Source of the DNA: Actinomycetes bacterium
GTDB taxonomy: Bacteria; Actinomycetota; Acidimicrobiia; Acidimicrobiales; UBA8190
NCBI GenBank assembly: GCA_021779775.1
Contig: JAJYAB010000149.1
Span: 1-5,402, forward strand
DNA: 5,402 nucleotides
Direction: 5' to 3'
This document shows, one piece after another, positions 1 through 4,986 of this stretch (its first letter is position 1; every line of letters starts with the position of its first letter). Made by a program: the position numbers and the translations under genes. The notes below the pieces were generated by a model. It was not told where the DNA came from. It made no database searches and saw only the letters and a program-made list of their open reading frames with translations.

Positions 1-1363
<1,363 letters not shown>

Positions 1364-1390
1364 CTGGTTTGCCTCCACATCTCGTGACCA

Positions 1391-1409
1391 CCCGGCGCCT
1401 GCCGCCGGG
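1391..1409 (-). other. Stem-loop in the predicted dnaK 5' leader
   Basis: A perfect 7-bp GC stem (CCCGGCG at 1391-1397 and CGCCGGG at 1403-1409) closes a 5-nt loop. It lies between the predicted dnaK transcription start (about 1417) and the GGAGG ribosome-binding site (1372-1376), so it would form in the leader RNA. It does not pair with the ribosome-binding site. I infer a role in mRNA stability or processing at most; it has no T-tract, so termination is unlikely. Confidence 0.5.
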
Positions 1410-1423
1410 ACTTCATGGAGATC

Positions 1424-1454
1424 ATGATAGCAAACTTGAGTGCACTTATGTCAA
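1424..1454 (-). promoter_or_regulatory. Predicted dnaK promoter
   Basis: Read on the minus strand, TTGACA (1454-1449) is a perfect -35 hexamer and TATCAT (1429-1424) is a 5/6 match to the -10 consensus. The 19-bp spacer is a little long; reading the -35 one base later gives 18. Transcription would begin near 1417, giving a leader of about 54 nt before the dnaK ATG. The AT-rich stretch stands out in an otherwise very GC-rich window. The HAIR-like operator overlies the -35 and the spacer, as expected for repression of a heat-shock promoter. Confidence 0.65.
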
Positions 1455-1464
1455 TAAGTTTGCT
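1429..1464. repeat. 9-bp inverted repeat framing the HAIR-like site
   Basis: AGCAAACTT (1429-1437) and AAGTTTGCT (1456-1464) are perfect inverted arms 18 bp apart. The arms can be lengthened through TTGA on the left and TCA on the right if three bases (ATA, 1454-1456) are looped out of the right arm. The repeat is nearly concentric with the HAIR-like element and spans the dnaK -35. A dimeric or higher-order repressor site is the natural reading; an RNA role is less likely because it lies upstream of the predicted start site. Confidence 0.6.
1435..1455 (-). promoter_or_regulatory. HAIR-like operator (candidate HspR site) in the dnaK promoter
   Basis: HspR, the actinobacterial heat-shock repressor, binds HAIR, consensus CTTGAGT-N7-ACTCAAG. 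Here 1435-1441 is a perfect CTTGAGT. At exactly N7 spacing, 1449-1455 reads TGTCAAT, which matches the second half at 4 of 7 positions (the TCAA core). The element covers the -35 box and most of the spacer of the predicted dnaK promoter. The assignment rests on one perfect and one weak half-site plus position. A CIRCE element (TTAGCACTC-N9-GAGTGCTAA) is not present. Confidence 0.5.
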
Positions 1465-1485
1465 GGTTACCTGCTCGGAGGCCCC

Positions 1486-1514
1486 TGGACCGTGGCGAGG
1501 CGCGAGGCTAGGCT
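1486..1514 (+). promoter_or_regulatory. Predicted leaderless promoter of gpmA
   Basis: TGGACC (1486-1491) is a 4/6 match to the -35 consensus. After 17 bp comes TAGGCT (1509-1514), a TANNNT-type -10 common in actinobacteria. The gpmA ATG starts 8 nt after the -10, so transcription should begin at or within a few bases of the start codon. The only purine-rich stretch upstream (GAGG, 1504-1507) is 15 nt from the ATG, too far for a normal ribosome-binding site, which agrees with a leaderless mRNA. Confidence 0.5.
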
Positions 1515-1522
1515 CCGTCTCG

Positions 1523-2272
1523 ATGCCTGACCTGGTCCTCCTGCGTCACGGCCAATCCACCTGGAACGCCGAGAACCGCTTCACCGGCTGGCACGACGCC
1601 GACTTGTCACCCGTCGGCGAGGAGGAGGCGCGCCAGGCAGGAACTCTGCTGGCTTCCCGCTCCGAGGAAGGCCTCGACCTGCGGGTGGTGCACACCTCGG
1701 TGCTCACGAGGGCCGTGCGGACGGCAAACCTGGCGCTCGACTCGCTCGGCCGCTCCTGGCTGCCGGTGCGACGGCACTGGCGGCTCAACGAGCGCCACTA
1801 CGGGGCCCTGCAGGGCCGGGACAAGAAGGAGACGGTCGAGCGGTACGGCGCCGACCAGGTGCAGATGTGGCGCCGCAGCTACGACACGCCGCCACCGCCA
1901 CTGGCGCCTGGTGACGAGCGCCAACGGGCGGACGATCCCCGCTACCGTGGGCTGCCGCACTCGGTGCTGCCGACCACCGAGTGCCTGGCCGACGTCGTCG
2001 CCCGCATGGTCCCGTACTGGGAGGATGCCATCGCCCCAGACCTGTCGGCGCTCGGCGGGGTGCTGGTCGTGGCCCACGGCAATTCGCTCCGGGCACTGGT
2101 CAAGTACCTGAAGGGCATCTCCGACCAGGAGATCGTGGACATCGAGATCCCGACGGCCGTGCCGTGGCACTTCCACCTGTCCGACGACCTGACCGTGGCG
2201 TCCGACGAGCTGCTCGGGGATCCGGCAGCCATCGAGGCGGCCAAGCAGGCAGTGGCCCGCCAGGCCGGCTGA
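1523..2272 (+). CDS. gpmA: 2,3-bisphosphoglycerate-dependent phosphoglycerate mutase
   Basis: Interconverts 3-phosphoglycerate and 2-phosphoglycerate in glycolysis and gluconeogenesis (cytosolic, dPGM type, EC 5.4.2.11). The 249-residue length is typical of the family. The histidine-phosphatase motif LRHGQSTWN holds the phosphorylated His9 with Arg8. FTGWHDADLS (20-29) is the usual dPGM stretch, Arg63 lies in the conserved LTRAVRT, Glu90 is in LNERHYGALQG (88-98), and His185 is in VAHGNSLRAL (183-192), completing the active site. The frame is open further upstream, but the ATG at 1523 puts the catalytic histidine at residue 9, as in known dPGMs, and sits at leaderless distance from a -10 box. 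It is divergent from dnaK and convergent with glnK, so it is probably transcribed alone. A broad-specificity histidine phosphatase is unlikely given the full dPGM motif set. Confidence 0.96.
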   Translation: MPDLVLLRHGQSTWNAENRFTGWHDADLSPVGEEEARQAGTLLASRSEEGLDLRVVHTSVLTRAVRTANLALDSLGRSWLPVRRHWRLNERHYGALQGRDKKETVERYGADQVQMWRRSYDTPPPPLAPGDERQRADDPRYRGLPHSVLPTTECLADVVARMVPYWEDAIAPDLSALGGVLVVAHGNSLRALVKYLKGISDQEIVDIEIPTAVPWHFHLSDDLTVASDELLGDPAAIEAAKQAVARQAG

Positions 2273-2293
2273 GCCGCGACGTTCCGTCACGGC
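2273..2293 (+). terminator. Stem-loop directly after the gpmA stop codon
   Basis: GCCGCGACG (2273-2281) pairs with CGTCACGGC (2285-2293) through a 3-nt loop: nine positions with one C-A mismatch. The stem starts on the first base after the gpmA TGA. No T-tract follows on either strand, so it could be a GC-rich terminator of the kind seen in actinobacteria or a 3'-end stabilising hairpin. Confidence 0.4.
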
Positions 2294-2299
2294 CTTGCC

Positions 2300-2344
2300 G
2301 GCCCAGCGGGCCCCGAAGCCTCACCGCCTGCGCAGGTCAGCAGG
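2300..2344. other. Hairpin and palindrome in the gpmA/glnK convergent gap
   Basis: GGCCC (2300-2304) and GGGCC (2308-2312) form a 5-bp stem with a 3-nt loop. Closer to glnK there is a 10-bp palindrome, CCTGCGCAGG (2327-2336), whose left arm can alternatively pair with GCAGG at 2340-2344. On the minus strand these follow the glnK stop (2353-2355) by 9-50 bases and could serve as its transcript end. No T-tracts are present, so termination is an inference from position alone. Confidence 0.3.
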
Positions 2345-2352
2345 TATCCGCG

Positions 2353-2691
2353 TCAAAGGGCATCGCTCCCGCGCTCCCCGGTGCGAACCCGCACCACCGA
2401 GTCGACGGGAACCACCCACACCTTGCCGTCGCCGATCTTGCCGGTGGCGGCGGTCGCGACCACCGCGTCCACCACCTCGTCGGCCTGGGCATCGTCGACG
2501 AGGACCTCCACCCGGATCTTCGGGACGAAGTCCACCTCGTACTCGGCACCCCGGTAGACCTCGGTGTGCCCACGCTGGCGGCCAAACCCCTGCGCCTCGG
2601 TAAGGGTCATGCCCTGCACCCCAAGCGTCTTCAAGGCGTCCTTCACCTCGTCGAGCTTGAAGGGCTTGAGCACTGCTACGACCAACTTCAT
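2353..2691 (-). CDS. glnK: Nitrogen regulatory PII protein GlnK
   Basis: Trimeric cytosolic PII signal protein that senses 2-oxoglutarate, ATP/ADP and nitrogen status. It docks its T-loop into the Amt channel to stop ammonium uptake when nitrogen is ample. The 112-residue length is standard. It begins MKLVVAVLKPFKLDEVK; the T-loop includes GFGRQRGHTEVYRGAEY (35-51) with Tyr46 and the modifiable Tyr51, followed by VDFVPK. The B-loop TGKIGDGKVWVVPV and the C-terminal VRVRTGE stretch are intact. In actinobacteria Tyr51 is adenylylated rather than uridylylated, but nothing here shows which occurs. The ATG has a good AAGGA ribosome-binding site about 6 nt upstream. It follows amt by 30 bp on the same strand, the classic amtB-glnK pair, and should be co-transcribed from the amt promoter. 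It could equally be named glnB; linkage to amt favours GlnK. Confidence 0.96.
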   Translation of the reverse strand: MKLVVAVLKPFKLDEVKDALKTLGVQGMTLTEAQGFGRQRGHTEVYRGAEYEVDFVPKIRVEVLVDDAQADEVVDAVVATAATGKIGDGKVWVVPVDSVVRVRTGERGSDAL

Positions 2692-2721
2692 CTGCGTTCC
2701 TTTCGTCCTGGCTCAGCCGGT

Positions 2722-4218
2722 CTAGCGCTCGCCCAGCGGTTCGGGCTCCGGACCTGGCGCCACCGGCGGGGACGGATCACCGACGGCGATGCCGGCCATG
2801 GCAAACGCACTGCCCGCTCCTCCGATCCGCTCGGCGAACTTGTCTTCGGGGTAGGCCTCCTCGTCGTGGATGGCGAGGTCACCGATCTCGAGCACCTCGT
2901 CGGGCTCGCGCAGGCCCCGGGTGATCACCCCGGTCACCTTCAGCACGATGAAGCTCGCCACGGCAGTGAAGCAGATCACCCACAGGGCGGTCGCCGCCTG
3001 CCAGCCGAGCTGACCCAGCCCGCCGCCGTAGAAAAGCCCAGAGACCTTGAAGGAGCCCGTGCAGGCGGCGGTGTTGGTGAACTTGGCCCCGGAGCAGCCG
3101 TACTGCACCATGCCGGGGTCGCCGAACAGCCCCACCATCAGGCCGCCCAGCAGACCGGCGAGACCGTGGGTGTAGACGACGCCGAGGGCATCGTCTACCT
3201 TGCTGAAGGGCCGCACCTTGGGCAGGTAGTTCCATGCGACCCACACGATGGCCGAGGCGATCAGACCTTCGAGCAGCGCACCGTAGCCGTCGACCCAGCC
3301 GGCTCCCGGCGTGATGCACACCAGGCCGACGATCATGCCGTTGATGCCGCCCAACAGCGTGGGCTTGCGCTGCTTCAGGAACAGCATGTCCATAAACACC
3401 CACGTCATGGCAGCCGCCGCCGTGCACAGGTTGGTGTTGAGGACAGCCGAAGCGGCGTCGACCCCGGCGTAGAACGGGTCACCGCCGTTGAAGCCGTTCC
3501 ACCCCAACCACAAGATGCCCGCCCCCACCATGATCATGGGCAGGTTGTTGGGCAGGCCGTGCAGGCGGTCGCGTGTGAGGCGGGGCCCGATGACCCATGC
3601 CGCCACGAAGCCGGTGACCCCGGCAGCCAAGTGGATGACATACCCACCCGAGTAGTCGACCGCACCCTTGTGGGCCCACCAGCCGCCGCCCCAGATGAGC
3701 ATGGCGTTGACGGTGTACACGAAGGTGATCCACAGCGGCACGAACAGGAGCCAGGCCTTGAACTTCATCCGCCCGAGCACGCTGCCCAAGAAGAGCAGCG
3801 GGGTGATGGCGGCGAACACCACCTGGAAGTAGGCGAACGTGGCCGTCGGGAAGTGGAACGGGATGGCCGTGCCGTTGGGCAGGACCTCCTGGTTCTGCTC
3901 GCCGAAGTGGCTGACCATCGGGTGCGGCTCGCCCCACAGGTTATGGAAAAAGCCGGATATGCCGGTGCCGGCCCCGCCACCACCACCCCAGGGGTGGCCG
4001 AACCCCATGTTGAACGCCCACAGGACCCAGATGATCAGCACGATGCTGAAGCCGGTGAAGGCCATCAGCATGGTGTTGACCGCCCACTTCTTCTGGACGA
4101 GGCCGCCGTAGAGCACGGCGATGCCAGGCAAGCTCATCAGACCGACGAGCGTCGCCGTCACCAGCTGCCAGGTGTTGTCACCGGTGTTCAGCCAACTCGG
4201 ATACGGAAGCGGGTGCAC
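2722..4218 (-). CDS. amt: Ammonium transporter Amt, plant AMT2-like (MEP-type) branch
   Basis: Trimeric inner-membrane channel for ammonium uptake, 498 residues with about 11 membrane segments and a cytosolic C-terminus. By alignment from memory to E. coli AmtB, the pore residues are present: Phe135 (F107), Trp176 (W148), Asp188 (D160), the twin histidines His196 and His351 (H168, H318), Trp240 and Phe243 (W212, F215). The position of AmtB Ser219 is Asp247, in GWNGFNGGDP. The start (SWLNTGDNTWQL), the WGGGWW and DYSGGYVIHL stretches and the tail LEIGDLAIHDEEAY resemble plant AMT2 and related bacterial proteins more than AmtB. There is no signal peptide. The chosen start is GTG at 4216-4218, 11 nt after a GAGAGGAG ribosome-binding site (4230-4237). 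An in-frame GTG at 4228-4230 overlaps that site, and the ATG at 4321-4323 would add an unlikely 35-residue extension. The C-terminal tail ends in a Pro/Glu-rich stretch (482-494). glnK follows, and a GlnR-like box lies upstream. Confidence 0.95.
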   Translation of the reverse strand: MHPLPYPSWLNTGDNTWQLVTATLVGLMSLPGIAVLYGGLVQKKWAVNTMLMAFTGFSIVLIIWVLWAFNMGFGHPWGGGGGAGTGISGFFHNLWGEPHPMVSHFGEQNQEVLPNGTAIPFHFPTATFAYFQVVFAAITPLLFLGSVLGRMKFKAWLLFVPLWITFVYTVNAMLIWGGGWWAHKGAVDYSGGYVIHLAAGVTGFVAAWVIGPRLTRDRLHGLPNNLPMIMVGAGILWLGWNGFNGGDPFYAGVDAASAVLNTNLCTAAAAMTWVFMDMLFLKQRKPTLLGGINGMIVGLVCITPGAGWVDGYGALLEGLIASAIVWVAWNYLPKVRPFSKVDDALGVVYTHGLAGLLGGLMVGLFGDPGMVQYGCSGAKFTNTAACTGSFKVSGLFYGGGLGQLGWQAATALWVICFTAVASFIVLKVTGVITRGLREPDEVLEIGDLAIHDEEAYPEDKFAERIGGAGSAFAMAGIAVGDPSPPVAPGPEPEPLGER

Positions 4219-4229
4219 GGGGTGTCTCA

Positions 4230-4237
4230 CTCCTCTC
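4230..4237 (-). promoter_or_regulatory. Ribosome-binding site that sets the amt start
   Basis: On the minus strand GAGAGGAG (4237-4230) is the only strong Shine-Dalgarno sequence near the amt N-terminus. It serves the GTG at 4218-4216 with an 11-nt gap, slightly long, and overlaps the other in-frame GTG (4230-4228), which it therefore cannot serve. This rules out the longer starts and leaves a protein beginning just before the conserved WLNTGD stretch. Confidence 0.6.
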
Positions 4238-4288
4238 GGGCGGACGCCGACGGCGGACCACGCGGGCCAGACCTCGACGCATCGGGTT

Positions 4289-4305
4289 CGCGGGGTGGCC
4301 CCGCG
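4289..4305 (-). other. 7-bp-stem hairpin upstream of amt
   Basis: CGCGGGG (4289-4295) and CCCCGCG (4299-4305) form a perfect stem with a 3-nt loop. It lies between the GlnR-like box (4327-4364) and the amt start (4218). Depending on where transcription begins, it is either a DNA palindrome in the promoter or a stable hairpin in the amt leader RNA. I could not find a clear -10/-35 pair for amt in this stretch, so I cannot decide between these. Confidence 0.4.
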
Positions 4306-4326
4306 CCGACAGCATGGCGTCACCCG

Positions 4327-4364
4327 ATTTCGGCCAGGTCACCGGCGTGTTACCAACGCGTGAA
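4327..4364 (-). promoter_or_regulatory. GlnR-like binding box upstream of amt-glnK
   Basis: The actinobacterial nitrogen regulator GlnR binds gTnAC-N6-GaAAC-N6-gTnAC-N6-GaAAC. Read toward amt, the sequence is TTCAC (4364-4360), N6, GTAAC (4353-4349), N6, GTGAC (4342-4338), N6, GAAAT (4331-4327). All four half-sites keep exact 11-bp spacing, and 15 of the 18 defined positions match. The box ends 108 bp before the amt start codon, a usual place for activation of an ammonium-uptake operon. The box is seen in the sequence; that a GlnR protein exists in this organism and binds here is inferred. Confidence 0.6.
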
Positions 4365-4418
4365 CAGCTTCCAGGTCAGGGTTGGGAGCGGAGGCGGCTA
4401 CGCCCCGGCAGCGCCGGT

Positions 4419-4467
4419 CGAGGCACCGGCTGGGGCCGACGGGCCGCCGGCTGGGCGAGGCACCGGC
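4419..4467. repeat. Interleaved short direct repeats upstream of the cNMP-binding gene
   Basis: The 12-nt word CGAGGCACCGGC occurs at 4419-4430 and again at 4456-4467, 37 bp apart. A second word, CCGGCTGGG, occurs at 4427-4435 and 4448-4456, inside the first pair. This GC-rich stretch lies in the divergent region and holds no gene I can support. It may be a relic of local duplication or paired regulator sites; its composition makes chance repeats fairly likely. Confidence 0.35.
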
Positions 4468-4476
4468 GGCATCATG

Positions 4477-4506
4477 TGAGCATCGTGCGCCGGTCATGGC
4501 TAGCCT
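4477..4506 (+). promoter_or_regulatory. Predicted leaderless promoter of the cNMP-binding gene
   Basis: TAGCCT (4501-4506) is a TANNNT-type -10 six nucleotides before the ATG at 4513, which places the transcription start at or next to the start codon. The upstream TGAGCA (4477-4482), with an 18-bp spacer, is a weak -35. No ribosome-binding site precedes the ATG. The -10 overlaps the 8-bp palindrome GGCTAGCC (4498-4505). Confidence 0.45.
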
Positions 4507-4512
4507 CGGCGC

Positions 4513-4932
4513 ATGACCACACCCCAACCGTTCGACCTCAGGGATATCTGGATGTTCTCCGCCTGCTCGGCAGGGCAGCTCCGCACCATCCGCAAGTCGG
4601 TAGAGGAAGTCCAGGTACCCGCCGGCAAAGTGCTGTGCGAGGAGGGAAAGGTCGGGCGAGAGTTCTTCTTCATCATCGACGGCACGGCGTCGGTGCGCCG
4701 CGGGGGACGCAAAGCCGCGACCCTCGGGCCCGGCCAGTACTTCGGCGAGCTCTCCCTGCTCGACCGCCAACCCCGCTCGGCGACGGTGACCGCGGAGATG
4801 CCCATGAGGCTGCTGCTGCTCGACCAGCGCCGGTTCAGCGGACTGCTCGACGACATCCCCGGGTTGGCGCACAAGCTGCTGGTCGCCATGGCGGGTCGCC
4901 TGCGCGAGGCGGATGCCCGGGCCTTCCACTGA
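4513..4932 (+). CDS. Stand-alone cyclic-nucleotide-binding (CRP-type effector) domain protein
   Basis: A 139-residue protein made almost entirely of one cNMP-binding domain (about 12-125), the beta-barrel effector fold of CRP/FNR regulators and PKA regulatory subunits. Seen in the sequence: VPAGKVLCEEGKVG (35-48), FFFIIDGTASVRRG (51-64), and the phosphate-binding cassette YFGELSLLDRQPRSATV (76-92). In that cassette Gly78, Glu79 and the Arg88-Ser89 pair are the residues expected to hold the ribose and cyclic phosphate. A short helical tail (about 112-137) follows the barrel, but there is no helix-turn-helix or catalytic domain, so it should not bind DNA on its own. It probably acts as a cNMP-responsive partner or sensor in the cytosol; its partner is unknown. 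The start is set by MTTPQPFDLRDIWMF, a domain-edge N-terminus, and a leaderless-type -10. It is convergent with the FeS gene and divergent from amt. Ligand specificity (cAMP or cGMP) cannot be read from the sequence. Confidence 0.88.
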   Translation: MTTPQPFDLRDIWMFSACSAGQLRTIRKSVEEVQVPAGKVLCEEGKVGREFFFIIDGTASVRRGGRKAATLGPGQYFGELSLLDRQPRSATVTAEMPMRLLLLDQRRFSGLLDDIPGLAHKLLVAMAGRLREADARAFH

Positions 4933-4960
4933 GGGCCTTCAACTGCGGGCCTTCAACTGC
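4919..4960 (+). repeat. Three tandem 14-bp units across the end of the cNMP-binding gene
   Basis: GGGCCTTCAACTGC is present twice head to tail (4933-4946, 4947-4960). A variant, GGGCCTTCCACTGA (4919-4932), directly precedes them and differs at two positions. The first unit encodes the last codons and ends with the TGA stop of the cNMP-binding gene, so the gene's 3' end has been tandemly copied into the gap. The unit is not a multiple of three, and both downstream copies lack the stop. Confidence 0.85.
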
Positions 4961-4972
4961 GGCGCCGGCAGG

Positions 4973-4986
4973 CGGTCGTCTGACCG
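4973..4986 (-). terminator. Small stem-loop directly after the FeS gene stop codon
   Basis: CGGTC (4973-4977) and GACCG (4982-4986) make a 5-bp stem with a 4-nt loop. On the minus strand the stem begins at the base right after the TGA at 4987-4989. No T-tract follows. It may mark the transcript end in this 54-bp convergent gap, but the stem is short. Confidence 0.25.

Noticed and set aside
1435..1455. CIRCE element for HrcA
   Set aside because: Neither TTAGCACTC nor its partner is present; only a GAGTGCAC word resembles part of it, and the TTGAGT/TCAA pattern fits HAIR better.
1415..1522. Upstream ATG at 1415 as gpmA start
   Set aside because: It would add 36 residues not found in dPGMs, encoded by the AT-rich dnaK promoter and operator region.
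1607..2290. Minus-strand 227-codon frame opposite gpmA
   Set aside because: Antisense to a phosphoglycerate mutase with all catalytic residues; no motif in the antisense product and no ribosome-binding site noted.
4219..4323. Upstream ATG as amt start
   Set aside because: The 35 extra residues are Arg/Pro/Cys-rich, unlike a signal peptide or Amt N-terminus, and include the hairpin and ribosome-binding site.
1981..4479. 832-codon plus-strand open frame over gpmA, glnK and amt
   Set aside because: It crosses three confident genes and an intergenic region, and its product is a His/Gly/Arg/Asp-rich sequence without domains. It is a GC-driven shadow.
4475..4490. CRP-type operator (TGTGA-N6-TCACA) upstream of the cNMP-binding gene
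   Set aside because: TGTGA is present at 4475-4479 but the matching right half is absent at the required distance.
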